Shown piece by piece: positions 49,313-57,912 of a stretch of 64,000 nucleotides of DNA. The notes below the pieces were generated by a model. The model saw only the letters and a program-made list of their open reading frames with translations. It made no database searches and had not been told where the DNA came from. Numbering within the stretch: the stretch's first letter is position 1; every line of letters begins with the position of its first letter. The stretch is from Pseudomonas viridiflava (GTDB lineage Bacteria > Pseudomonadota > Gammaproteobacteria > Pseudomonadales > Pseudomonadaceae). The translations under genes were made by a program, and so were the position numbers. The DNA is taken from NCBI RefSeq assembly GCF_900589395.1, contig NZ_UUIS01000066.1:1-64000 (forward strand), in the 5' to 3' direction.

Positions 49313-50579
49313 GAAAGTCTTCGGGCTTTGCGACTGTAATTCGTTTTATGCAAGCTGTGAGCGTGTGTTCCGTCCGGATCTGGCCAAGGTGCCGATCGTG
49401 GTGCTGAGCAACAACGATGGCTGTGTCATTGCTCGCAGTTATGACGCTAAGCCCTACGTCAAAATGGGTGCGCCCTACTACCAGATCAAGGACCAGCTGC
49501 GCCGGCATGGCATTGTGGCGTTCAGCAGCAATTATGCGTTGTACGGCGATCTTTCAGAGCGCGTCATGACTGTCATCGAATCAATGGTCCCCAATTCAGA
49601 GACCTACTCAATTGACGAAAAATTTGTTGACCTGACCGGTATGCCAGGCGATCTGACCCAGTTTGGCCGAAAGCTCAGGGCCAAGGTATTGATGGATACT
49701 GGCATCCCGATCGGCGTCGGTATCGCGCATACCAAAACCCTGGCGAAGCTGGCCAACCATACTGCCAAGGTGCTACAGACCCGCACAGGTGGCGTCGTGG
49801 ACATCTGCGATGACTATAAACGCGATTGGGTACTCAAACGCGTCGACGTCGGTGAAGTCTGGGGAGTGGGTCGGCGCATGCAAGCGCATCTGGAAGCGAT
49901 GGGCATCAAAAAAGCCATGGACCTGGCCCTGGCTGACCCCACGATGCTGGGACGCAAATTCAGCGTAGTGATCGAGAAGACGGCTCGCGAACTGGCCGGC
50001 TTTTCGTGCCTGGACCTGGCTGAGCCTGATCCACCCAAGCAGGAGATCTGCTGCAGTCGAATGTTTGGCAAACGCCTGACCGAGATCGAGCCGATCAAGG
50101 AGGCGGTGGCCACCTACATGCAGCGGGCAGCCGAGAAACTGCGGGCACAGAACTCGTTGTGCAAGAAGATTCGGGTGAGCATTCGCACGGGGATGTTCAA
50201 TCCAGAAGAGGCCAAATTTGCCCAAGGCGCAATGATCGAGCTGCCCTACCCCACCAATGATGTTCGGCTGATGACCAAGGCCGCTGTGGAAGCGGTGGGG
50301 CGGATCTTTCGAGAAGGATTCAGATACAGCAAGGCAGAAGTTTTGCTGATGGATTTGCGTCAACCTGGTGAATTCACCGATGACCTGTTCTCGCTCGTGC
50401 AGCCGGCTACGTCAGAGAGGGTCATGAGCGTGCTCGATGAGATCAATGGGCGCTGGGGAAGAGGAACGCTCCGAACGGCTAGCGTGCCGGCACAACCTGA
50501 CTGGGCCATGCGAAGAGAGCTGATGAGTAGCAGTTTCACCACCCGAATCGACCAGCTTTGGACTGTGAAAGCCAACTGA
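49299..50579 (+). CDS. rulB: RulB/UmuC-like Y-family DNA polymerase V subunit
   Basis: This encodes 426 residues. The Y-family palm begins FGLCDCNSFYASCERVF with Asp12, and the second active site YSIDEKFVDLTG lies near residue 103. Thumb and little-finger regions follow (VGRRMQAHLEAMGIKKAMDL, then CCSRMFGKRL). With RulA it performs translesion synthesis and raises UV tolerance. rulB is a known integration hotspot in Pseudomonas plasmids, but here the gene is uninterrupted. Confidence 0.93.
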   Translation: MTTPKKVFGLCDCNSFYASCERVFRPDLAKVPIVVLSNNDGCVIARSYDAKPYVKMGAPYYQIKDQLRRHGIVAFSSNYALYGDLSERVMTVIESMVPNSETYSIDEKFVDLTGMPGDLTQFGRKLRAKVLMDTGIPIGVGIAHTKTLAKLANHTAKVLQTRTGGVVDICDDYKRDWVLKRVDVGEVWGVGRRMQAHLEAMGIKKAMDLALADPTMLGRKFSVVIEKTARELAGFSCLDLAEPDPPKQEICCSRMFGKRLTEIEPIKEAVATYMQRAAEKLRAQNSLCKKIRVSIRTGMFNPEEAKFAQGAMIELPYPTNDVRLMTKAAVEAVGRIFREGFRYSKAEVLLMDLRQPGEFTDDLFSLVQPATSERVMSVLDEINGRWGRGTLRTASVPAQPDWAMRRELMSSSFTTRIDQLWTVKAN

Positions 50580-50612
50580 AGACATGCACTCGCGGGCAAT
50601 GCATTCGTGCGG

Positions 50613-50643
50613 TCGCTTCATCCCCGCTTGTGCGGGGGAACAA
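50613..50643 (-). other. Solitary sequence resembling a type I-E CRISPR repeat
   Basis: On the minus strand the segment reads GTTCCCCCGCACAAGCGGGG followed by ATGAAGCG, close in form to type I-E repeats (GTTCCCC-stem-GGGGATGAACC). It also works as a plain hairpin and could be the terminator of rulB without a T tract. Only one copy is present and there are no cas genes, so it is not an array. Confidence 0.35.
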
Positions 50644-50709
50644 GGACGTGACCTGGTCCCTTTCATGAGCACTCCTTCATAACCATAATTTACATAAAAT
50701 ATTAGATAT

Positions 50710-50746
50710 TTCCGTATTTTTAATAAAAAAAAGCATAAATACGGAA
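50710..50746. promoter_or_regulatory. AT-rich inverted repeat upstream of the second parA
   Basis: TTCCGTATTT (50710-50719) and AAATACGGAA (50737-50746) form a perfect 10-bp inverted repeat in a strongly AT-rich 100-bp stretch that ends about 30 bp before parA. It is a possible operator for the HTH-bearing ParA, as large ParA proteins often repress their own operon. Confidence 0.45.
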
Positions 50747-50809
50747 TTAATACTTTATTTGTTATTTTCGTGGAATTAGAATGAGGCCATTATCCAGGAC
50801 GGTAATCCC

Positions 50810-51940
50810 ATGACTGACACGATCGCTGCTGAAGACCTTGCGAACTTTGTTGATTTCAAAAAAGTTTTTTATATGCCTGCTTTCGCGGCTGCGTGCTTGG
50901 ATTTGAGTACGCGCCGTTTGGCCGACATTGGAGAGGAAAACAATCTAGAGATACGTCGAATCCCAACGGGGACATCGTCGCGACGCTCTTACACAGCCGA
51001 AGATATTTTTGAAATTTCGGCATTGCGCCGTTCCTTGGGACACGTCAAGGGGCTTACTCGACAAATCGTCGTTTCCACGTTTGTTCCAAAAGGTGGCACG
51101 GGTAAGACCAATACTGCTGTGAGCCTCGCCATATACGGCCAGATGGCGGGATTGCGGACCTTGCTGATTGACAACGATCCTCAAGGGGATTCGTCCACTA
51201 TGTTGGGTTATGACCCTGATCTGGATCCTGATGACTTGAAGGAAATGGGTATTCCTGCTGACCGGCTGGTTGATGGGCACCTCGGCAACCTCATCAGTCC
51301 CTTGCTGCGCATGCGTCCATTTGAAAATAAATCTTTGGATCAAGTGATCAAAAAGCCATTTGGAGAAAATGGCATTCACCTCATTCCGGCCGATAGCTCC
51401 TTAGAGGATTTGGTGTTCGCGCTCGATGCCTCAAACGCATCTGACATGTGGTACGCAAAGTGGATTAGCGATGCTGCCACAGGGAAGATCGAAGGATGTG
51501 ACCTCTCGGGGTACGACTTGATTATTTTTGACAATGCCCCATCCGGGTCTCGTCTGACTAAAAACTCAGTTGCTGCCAGCGAATTGCTTTTATGCCCTGT
51601 TCGGATGGATAAATTTTCTTTCCGTGCTTTGCTCCGTCTGCATGACTGGTGTGCCAGGTTTGCAAAGGAGTACGACTATTCCCCTGCAATTGCTGCCATT
51701 CCTACGATGTTCAAGCGTAATCGAACGCGCCTACAGAACAACCTTGGCCGTCTGAACGCGCTGTTTCCAGGAGGTGTTACTGAGGGAAAAATTTACTTCT
51801 CGGAAGACTACGAAAAGGCACTGGATACGGGGATTCCCTTGATGCTTTGGAAGGGTGCCAATAAGGAAACGCTGGCCGATGCCAGGAGCGTCTATGGCGA
51901 AATCCTTGAAAAAATCAGGGCACTGGCGACGACTGTATAA
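50810..51940 (+). CDS. parA: Large ParA-type partition ATPase with N-terminal HTH
   Basis: This encodes 376 residues. The first 85 contain a MerR/P1-ParA-like winged helix (LSTRRLADIGEENNLEIRRI then RRSYTAEDIFEISALR). The ATPase part has Walker A VPKGGTGKTN (about 93-101), LLIDNDPQGDSSTML and LIIFDNAPSGSRL. This is the type Ia class, which both partitions DNA and represses its own operon. It is followed by three palindromic repeats and a ParB gene. It is the second partition system in the window. Confidence 0.92.
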   Translation: MTDTIAAEDLANFVDFKKVFYMPAFAAACLDLSTRRLADIGEENNLEIRRIPTGTSSRRSYTAEDIFEISALRRSLGHVKGLTRQIVVSTFVPKGGTGKTNTAVSLAIYGQMAGLRTLLIDNDPQGDSSTMLGYDPDLDPDDLKEMGIPADRLVDGHLGNLISPLLRMRPFENKSLDQVIKKPFGENGIHLIPADSSLEDLVFALDASNASDMWYAKWISDAATGKIEGCDLSGYDLIIFDNAPSGSRLTKNSVAASELLLCPVRMDKFSFRALLRLHDWCARFAKEYDYSPAIAAIPTMFKRNRTRLQNNLGRLNALFPGGVTEGKIYFSEDYEKALDTGIPLMLWKGANKETLADARSVYGEILEKIRALATTV

Positions 51941-51941
51941 G

Positions 51942-52033
51942 GGTGTTGCTACTAGCAACACCTACAAAACGGCGAGGGTGTTGCTACTAGCAACACCTGC
52001 AAAATCGGCAGAGGTGTTGCTACTAGCAACACA
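51942..52033. repeat. Three palindromic repeats between parA and parB, probable parS
   Basis: GTGTTGCTACTAGCAACAC, a perfect 19-bp palindrome around a central base, occurs at 51943-51961, 51978-51996 and 52014-52032. The unit length is 35-36 bp and the spacers are similar (CAAAA-CGGC). Location between parA and parB and the triple array make it the likely ParB binding centromere. The sequence differs from the chromosomal parS consensus. Confidence 0.75.
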
Positions 52034-52051
52034 TGAACAGCGAGATAGAAA

Positions 52052-53044
52052 ATGAAATCCAGCGACTTTCCTGGGAATCCAAATAGCAAAACGATGGCTG
52101 CCCTTCGCACCCCCGAAGCCATTCCTGAACCGCAGGGTTCGCGTCTGTCTGCAAAAGCAGCGATGCTTGCAGGAATGAGTGTAGAACCGGAGCTTGATCA
52201 AGTGCCGACGGTTGAGCGGTTAGACGGAGAGTGGTTAAGCGGGGATTCGGTTTTAGCTGACGTTCCTGTAAATCAGATCGTCCCTTCACCCTACCAGCCT
52301 CGATTATTTTTTGATGAAGGATCCCTCGAAGAGCTTGCTACGTCGATTCAGACAATAGGTCTTTGCAAGCCGATCATTGTTCGACGGCTGCCCGATGGAA
52401 AGCTGGAGCTGGTGGGCGGGGAGCGGCGTTGGCGTGCTGTTCGATTGAATGGATCCGTCACTATCAAGGCTGTTGTTCAGATTATGAGTGACGCCTTGGC
52501 GATGATAATGGCGATAACGGACAACGGCGGGGAGGACTTGACGGACTACGAGCATGCTAAAAGTTACCACCGGATCCTGCAGGATGGAGAGGAAACCAGT
52601 CAGCGAGCGCTTGCGCGTCGTCTCGGTATCAATGTTTCGATAGTCAATCGATGCCTTACTCTGATGCAGCTTCCTGAGCCTATCCGGGCGATGCTGGACA
52701 AGAATCCGAAACTGATCACCAGCAACTATGCGAAGAAGTTTTCCGATTACTCCGAAGCGCAGCCAGCGATTGTGGAGAAAGCGGTGCAGGCGATGGCCGA
52801 ATCTGGTCTCCAGCAAGAGGCGGCTTTGCGACAAATTGAAAAAGAAATCGCAGCATTGAGTAAGACTCCTGAGCCGCTGAAGAGTAAGGTCAAATCGGTT
52901 AAAGGTGTTGGCACCATCAAGATGTCTGGCACGCGCCTTGAGTTCAAGTGCGAAAAGGGCATCGATATGCAGCGCTTTGGGGTGCAGTTCGAAGAGTTTC
53001 TGCGAACGCTCGACTTAGAGGCGGTGCGTAACGAGGAATCGTAA
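52052..53044 (+). CDS. parB: ParB-type centromere-binding protein
   Basis: This encodes 330 residues. The ParB/Srx N-terminal domain (about 70-165) has VNQIVPSPYQPRLFFDEGSL, LCKPIIVRRL and the arginine motif GGERRWRAVR, the CTP-binding patch of the family. A KorB-like HTH follows (about 180-205, SQRALARRLGINVSIVNRCL). The C-terminal 60 residues are a possible dimer domain. The start lies 19 bp after the last parS-like palindrome, so ParB binding could also affect its own expression. Confidence 0.92.
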   Translation: MKSSDFPGNPNSKTMAALRTPEAIPEPQGSRLSAKAAMLAGMSVEPELDQVPTVERLDGEWLSGDSVLADVPVNQIVPSPYQPRLFFDEGSLEELATSIQTIGLCKPIIVRRLPDGKLELVGGERRWRAVRLNGSVTIKAVVQIMSDALAMIMAITDNGGEDLTDYEHAKSYHRILQDGEETSQRALARRLGINVSIVNRCLTLMQLPEPIRAMLDKNPKLITSNYAKKFSDYSEAQPAIVEKAVQAMAESGLQQEAALRQIEKEIAALSKTPEPLKSKVKSVKGVGTIKMSGTRLEFKCEKGIDMQRFGVQFEEFLRTLDLEAVRNEES

Positions 53045-53176
53045 TCTCATTTTCTCCAGGTCGACATGTTCAACCAGGTGTTGGAAACGTCGCAGACCAA
53101 CCAAGCCCGCCACCGTGCGGGCTAAGCCCGTAACAGAGGGACGCTTTTCGCTCCCCAAGATCGAGCAGGTGACCAC

Positions 53177-53431
53177 ATGCAATCCAATAATCATCCAGCT
53201 GCGCCTGACAGCTTTGAGCGTTCCCGCCTGTTAGATCTGATCGAGCTGCATCAGGCTATCGCAACGCTGGGCCGAGCGCCTGACAATACGGCAGTGATTG
53301 AGCAGCGTTCGGCGCTGTATGACCGCGTGCGTGCCCTTCACCCTACCCTGATAAATACCGAGGAATGTTCTGCCCTGAACCTGCTAATTGGCTCAATGGC
53401 CGAGACTCGTAAGGAAACGCTCGGCGTCTAA
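53177..53431 (+). CDS. Small hypothetical protein
   Basis: This encodes 84 residues, helical and without Cys. It starts MQSNNHPAAPDSFERSRLLD and has regular GC-rich codon use. GAGCAGG lies upstream of the ATG. There is no signal, membrane segment or known motif. It follows parB by 132 bp. It is likely a real small gene of the maintenance region, function unknown. Confidence 0.55.
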   Translation: MQSNNHPAAPDSFERSRLLDLIELHQAIATLGRAPDNTAVIEQRSALYDRVRALHPTLINTEECSALNLLIGSMAETRKETLGV

Positions 53432-53594
53432 CCGATGCACAGATCCTGACGTCGATCAAACCCCCGGCCTGAAAAACAGGGCTGAGGCAGTAGAAGCTGC
53501 AGCGGAGGATGTGGTGATATTGTGAAGCGGCGCGAATCGTCGCGGATGTGATCCGTCAGGTAGGTCGTCACGACCCATCTGTGCTGCGCAAGAC

Positions 53595-53633
53595 GCTGGC
53601 CGATGCTCACCCCAGGCGTAAGCATCGGCCAGC
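53595..53633. other. Perfect 13-bp inverted repeat
   Basis: GCTGGCCGATGCT (53595-53607) and AGCATCGGCCAGC (53621-53633) are separated by 13 bases. There is no T tract on either side, so it is not a standard terminator. It lies in a gene-free stretch (53432-53709) between two small ORFs. Confidence 0.5.
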
Positions 53634-53709
53634 TGGCTTGCCAAACTAGATAGTATCAGGGCGCGATTTTTGTGCCATGTGTACATGACAAGCAGAAGGA
53701 AAGAATTGA

Positions 53710-53949
53710 ATGGGATTGAAGAATAGCGAAAGTCAAGTCGGAGTTTTAATCGCTGCTGCGCATTTTATCCGGACTGGGCGTATAGGTCTGGGCGCTGAGC
53801 TGGTGGAGAAACTTTGCCCTCACAACGTGCATGTTACTGGTATAGGTGACTACGATGGCTGCCAGCTAGTTCGGTTGAATGTAGAGCTTGGATTCAAATT
53901 AGGAGGGCTTGAATCTCTTATGCCAGGTTTTGATCACGAAAAACGTTGA
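53710..53949 (+). CDS. Small hypothetical protein
   Basis: This encodes 79 residues starting MGLKNSESQVGVLIAAAHFI. It mixes hydrophobic and charged segments and has one pair of cysteines (KLCPHN, DGCQLV). AGAAGGAAAGAA precedes the ATG. I do not recognise a family. It is AT-richer than the tra genes. Confidence 0.5.
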   Translation: MGLKNSESQVGVLIAAAHFIRTGRIGLGAELVEKLCPHNVHVTGIGDYDGCQLVRLNVELGFKLGGLESLMPGFDHEKR

Positions 53950-54092
53950 GGCATTGGAGGACGGTGCGCACCGCGCACATGCCGATGCGAGGATGACCCT
54001 TGCCGTTTTTCGCTATTTGCAACGGCGAACGAATGGACGGCGGCCACCACGGCCAAAGGCACCTGCCAGCGCTGACCGTGGCAGGTAGTCGG

Positions 54093-54227
54093 TCAGCTAA
54101 ATGCAAACATCAATGCCGCCGCTGGCAGCGGTACCGGCGTTGGTGGTGCGGGTGGTACCAGATAGACATAGATGCTGAAAAGAAAGGCCATGATGGCCAC
54201 GGAGTTGTCTTTCAGGAATTTGCGCAT
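54093..54227 (-). CDS. Possible 44-residue membrane protein
   Basis: An ATG at 54227 opens 44 codons that encode MRKFLKDNSVAIMAFLFSIY, then VYLVPPAPPTPVPLPAAALM and FAFS. This gives a positively charged start, one membrane helix and a Pro-rich tail. The ribosome binding site is weak (TGAGTCG). There is no overlap with another supported gene. It is below usual annotation cut-offs. Confidence 0.35.
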   Translation of the reverse strand: MRKFLKDNSVAIMAFLFSIYVYLVPPAPPTPVPLPAAALMFAFS

Positions 54228-54571
54228 GGTGTCGACTCAGTTATGTGTTCGACACCTATTAGAACGTCACGACAAGATGGGATTTGCACGACCTTTCCGA
54301 TTCGGGGCGCGGTGGCCTTTGTGCCTGCGGTTTACCAATTAATATCACCGTGCCGTATCTCTCTGAGCATTGTGCTCAATGCGCAGTGATGTTTTACCGC
54401 CCGGCGTCTGGCCGGCGCGCCGCAAAGCGCAGATCGAGTAGGAGGCGGATGTAAATCCGCCTCCTACTCGATGCTTGGCGTAAACCCTTTCGGCGCGATG
54501 CGTGCGTTAATAAAGCATTTCCTTATGTGTGTGATAATGCCCTTTATCAAACATAAAACGGAACGCCGCTG
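54228..54571. other. Stretch without a supported gene
   Basis: This contains an inverted repeat (GGAGGCGGATgtaaATCCGCCTCC, near 54451-54474), a perfect hairpin of about 10 bp that may act as a bidirectional terminator without a long T tract, and the leader of the DUF2513 gene. No coding frame is convincing. Confidence 0.5.
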
Positions 54572-54949
54572 ATGAAGCTCGACAAAGACCTAGTGCGCGA
54601 AATTCTGCTGACCATCGAAGCCCATGAGCAGCCTCCGCTCGGGTGGATGACTCTGAGGCTTCCTGACCACTCTCCCGAATTCGTTTCCTACCAGGTCATG
54701 CAGCTGCACGATGCAGGGTTCATCGTTGGGGAAAAACTGGGCGGTTTGAATCATTTTGAATGGCAACCCAAACGCCTGACCTACAAAGGTCATGAGTTTC
54801 TTGACACCGTCCGTGACGGCGAAGTCTGGCGGCGTACTAAAGCCGGGGCCGAAAAGGCAGGTGTCGCAGGGCTTGGCGTCTTGCTGGAGCTCGGCAAGGC
54901 TTACGGCAAGGAAGTGCTCAAGGAAAAACTGGGGATCGAGCTTCCATGA
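54572..54949 (+). CDS. DUF2513 family protein
   Basis: This encodes 125 residues that match the DUF2513 pattern: KLDKDLVREILLTIEAHEQP, then YQVMQLHDAGFIVGEKL, LTYKGHEFLDTVRD and WRRTKAGAEKAG. The fold is predicted to be winged-helix, and members are common on mobile elements without known function. The gene stands alone, with 'AACGGAACGCCGCTG' before the start. Family call is secure, role unknown. Confidence 0.85.
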   Translation: MKLDKDLVREILLTIEAHEQPPLGWMTLRLPDHSPEFVSYQVMQLHDAGFIVGEKLGGLNHFEWQPKRLTYKGHEFLDTVRDGEVWRRTKAGAEKAGVAGLGVLLELGKAYGKEVLKEKLGIELP

Positions 54950-55387
54950 ATGAGGTTTGCTCACCTCTAGTTCGACTTAAGTGCAGATTCAGGTCAGTCC
55001 TGCCGGCGAGTACGCCGGAATACGTTTCTTGGCGTTCTTTACAGCCAATATTTGCAATGGCAACACACGGCGCTGGGTGAAATCTGCCTTGTGGTACGTG
55101 TTAGCGCCATTCAGTGCGCCTCGATGTACGCAGAGCCACTCTCCGCGTACATGCCCCGTTTAAGCCCGTGTACGCTCGCTCACGCCCTGACTACCCCCTG
55201 CCAGACCCACACCAAGCCCCTCACGCGTGACGCGTCACACGCCCATGAAAAAGCCTCGTACAAGGACGTTGTTCGATAAGTCGATGCAACTCGACAGGAA
55301 GTGCCTCAATAACTGCCTACCGCCATAGCTAAGAACCGGTCTAAGGTTGTCTTTCATGGATGACAGCTTTCGAGTTATTGCGGACGG
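54950..55387. other. Stretch without a supported gene
   Basis: Only short frames with irregular codon use and no motifs are seen. It contains a CGTACgcagagccactctcCGCGTACATG region of short repeats. The change from backbone genes to metabolic cargo genes occurs here. Confidence 0.5.
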
Positions 55388-56602
55388 TCATTCAGGTGGC
55401 AAAGAGATCCCTTGAATTGCGGTGCGCATGCGGTCTAGAGCGTCTTGAAGAACCGAGCGTGGACACGCGAGATTCAGGCGAACACATCCATCGCCGTTAT
55501 CGACGAACATTTCTCCTCCTTCAAAAATCACACCGGCTCGTTCTAGGAAAAAGCGAGTGAGATTTACCGATTCAGGGAAATAGGCCCGGACATCCAGCCA
55601 TGCTAGGTAGGTTGCTTCAGGAATTACGAAGCGGGCTTCAGGTAAATATTTTCGTACGTAGTTTTCCAATAGAACAAAGTTGCCGTCCAGGTAAGTGCGT
55701 AGATCCTCGAGCCAGGCTTCACCATCGCGGTAGGCACCAATGGCGGCAGCCAAGCTGACTGGATTAATGAACGGATAGTGCAAATCGTTCCAGCGCTCAC
55801 GTAGCACAGGGTCGGGAATAATTATGTTTGCAATCATCATCCCTGCGAGATTGAAAGTCTTGCTCACCGCCATACAAGTAATAATGTCTAGGGTTTCAGG
55901 AAATAGTTTAGCCAATGGCGTATGTTTGTAACCCTGGCGAAGAAGATCGCAATGGATTTCGTCTGATATTATCTTTATGTCGTTTGCCAGACAGATCTCT
56001 GTCATTCGAACCAATTCGCCTTCTGTCCAACGCCGGCCGGTTGGGTTGTGCGGATGACATAGAAAGAACACCTTCACCGCTGGATCAGATGCATTTTTCT
56101 CGAAATCTGCGAAGTCGACTTCGTAATGCCCGTCCTGTGCGACAAGCGGTGATGTGATAAAGGTTCGGCCGCTCTTAACGGCGGCATGCTTGAAGTATCC
56201 ATAGGAGGGGCTAAGCGTCAGCACCTTGTCATCCGAGCCACACAAGTAGTGAATAAGCGCAAATAGAGCAGGTATGACGCCGAGCGAAACCATCATCTGC
56301 TCACGTGGAAAACTCCACCCATAGCGCCGCTCGCACCAGCCACGGAATGCGTCATAAAGCTGGTCATCAAGGTTCATCGTATAGCCGAATATTGGATGCC
56401 TAAGCCGATCTGTCATTGCGTCCAAGGCTGCCTGTGGGGCAGAAAACTGCATATCGGCGACCCACATCTGGATAATGTCTTCCGGTGCAAGATCCAATGT
56501 AAGAGGTTCGCTACCTGGACTAAAAAGATACTTTTCATAGCCGTCGAGAGCTAAAGCGTTTGTCCCATCTCGCGGCAATAGAATGTTGAAATCATGGCCC
56601 AT
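55388..56602 (-). CDS. PLP-dependent aminotransferase / C-S lyase of the MalY/PatB type
   Basis: This encodes 404 residues, fold-type I. Recognisable are IIQMWVADMQFSAPQAALDA at the N-terminus, typical of MalY/PatB, HPIFGYTM, CHPHNPTGRRW, the PLP phosphate and Asp motif KIISDEIHCDLL and the Schiff-base Lys in AVSKTFNLAGMM. Such enzymes usually cleave cystathionine or other cysteine conjugates, some are aminotransferases. It is a single gene on the minus strand with lower GC than the tra genes. Substrate cannot be deduced. Confidence 0.9.
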   Translation of the reverse strand: MGHDFNILLPRDGTNALALDGYEKYLFSPGSEPLTLDLAPEDIIQMWVADMQFSAPQAALDAMTDRLRHPIFGYTMNLDDQLYDAFRGWCERRYGWSFPREQMMVSLGVIPALFALIHYLCGSDDKVLTLSPSYGYFKHAAVKSGRTFITSPLVAQDGHYEVDFADFEKNASDPAVKVFFLCHPHNPTGRRWTEGELVRMTEICLANDIKIISDEIHCDLLRQGYKHTPLAKLFPETLDIITCMAVSKTFNLAGMMIANIIIPDPVLRERWNDLHYPFINPVSLAAAIGAYRDGEAWLEDLRTYLDGNFVLLENYVRKYLPEARFVIPEATYLAWLDVRAYFPESVNLTRFFLERAGVIFEGGEMFVDNGDGCVRLNLACPRSVLQDALDRMRTAIQGISLPPE

Positions 56603-56772
56603 CGGAAACAGTCCTCTTATGTGATGTGAAATTTAAGCCTGACAGTTGTGGCCGAAGGCCTAGAAACCAAATTGCATTACCGCCTGTTACGTTGCTGGGG
56701 AATCGGCTGGGCCATGGATGACTTCACCAGAGTCTTTCATGACGTGTCGGAAGCGGGCCCCATCAAGAGCGT

Positions 56773-57735
56773 TCACTCTAGAGTCGCGGTAATTGCCGAG
56801 TGATCATTTTCAAAAGTGCATTTGCTTGCCTCGATGAGCACCCAGTCACGAAAGTCCCTTACCTTGGGCAGTTCGCTGAACTCAGTCCGATAGACGACGT
56901 AATAAGCCTGCGTCAGCGGACACTCCAACCCTTTATCAGCAAAGGGGCGGATCAGGCGCCCAGCAGCCAAGTCATCTCCCACCATCACGCTACGAGCTAG
57001 AGCAAGACCATGACCTTCTGCAGCCGCCTGCAGCACCGCAGCCGAGTTGTTGATCCTCAGTCCATGATTCGTAGGAATATGACTGAATCCAGATGCATCT
57101 AGCCACATTCGCCAGGTTGGATAATCCGGATTGTTGACCATAGTGAGGTCGTGAATAAGCGTGCACTCTCCTAACGCCTTAGGTGTCAACACTCCTTGTT
57201 GGAGAAGCGGAAAGTCAGGTGAGCAGACAGGAAATATCACTTCATCCATCAAGTGGACGGCTGTCAGCCCATTCCATTTTCCAGCCCCGTAGCGCACCCC
57301 GATATCGACATGCTCAGTCTGAAAGTTTATTGCGCGGGGGTTGGTGTCCAGCAACACATTAATATTGGGAAAGGCCTGTTGGAATCGCTCAATGCGTGGC
57401 AGCAGCCATTTCGATGCAAAAGCGGGACTCACCGTTACCGTCAACTCAGCGTGTAAGCCTGCATCTTTCAGGCGGTCCAGCCCCATGCTCAAGCGAGCAA
57501 ATCCTTCACGTATGTCCGGTAGCGCGGCTCGGGCCGCATCTGTGAGCAAGAGCCGCATAGCTCCACTTCCTAATCGGTTGAACAATGGCACCCCCAGCCA
57601 GGATTCCAATGCTCGTACTTGCTGTCCGACTGCTGCGGGCGTGACGTTCAGTTCGATTGCCGCAGCAGAGAAGCTCTGATGCCGGGCGGTCGCTTCAAAA
57701 GCGCGCAGCGCATTAAGATGAAGGGTGGCATTCAT
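56773..57735 (-). CDS. LysR-family regulator divergent from the SDR gene
   Basis: This encodes 320 residues from ATG 57735; longer in-frame starts to 57819 lie outside the HTH homology and overlap the likely promoter. The N-terminal winged HTH is LNALRAFEATARHQSFSAAA with VTPAAVGQQVRALESWLGVP, of the GcvA/AmpR subgroup. The effector domain follows. It is divergent from the SDR and AhpD-like genes and probably controls them from the 177-bp gap. Confidence 0.9.
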   Translation of the reverse strand: MNATLHLNALRAFEATARHQSFSAAAIELNVTPAAVGQQVRALESWLGVPLFNRLGSGAMRLLLTDAARAALPDIREGFARLSMGLDRLKDAGLHAELTVTVSPAFASKWLLPRIERFQQAFPNINVLLDTNPRAINFQTEHVDIGVRYGAGKWNGLTAVHLMDEVIFPVCSPDFPLLQQGVLTPKALGECTLIHDLTMVNNPDYPTWRMWLDASGFSHIPTNHGLRINNSAAVLQAAAEGHGLALARSVMVGDDLAAGRLIRPFADKGLECPLTQAYYVVYRTEFSELPKVRDFRDWVLIEASKCTFENDHSAITATLE

Positions 57736-57912
57736 TGATAGTTTTTCTTTCTCATAAATAAAATTTTTCTGCGTTGATACAGTAAAAATACTAGCTAAAG
57801 ATACGCATCTGTAACGCAATCTCGCAAATAGAAAGTATCAGCTACCCAGAATTCGGAAAGGGCTGCTTTTGCACAAGATTTTTAGTACGCAGCCAACGTT
57901 GGAGAAAGGGGA

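Noticed and set aside
50613..50643. CRISPR array
   Set aside because: Only one repeat-like unit, no spacers and no cas genes.
51942..52033. Iterons of a theta replicon
   Set aside because: The units are perfect palindromes lying between parA and parB with no Rep gene adjacent, so a centromere is the better reading.
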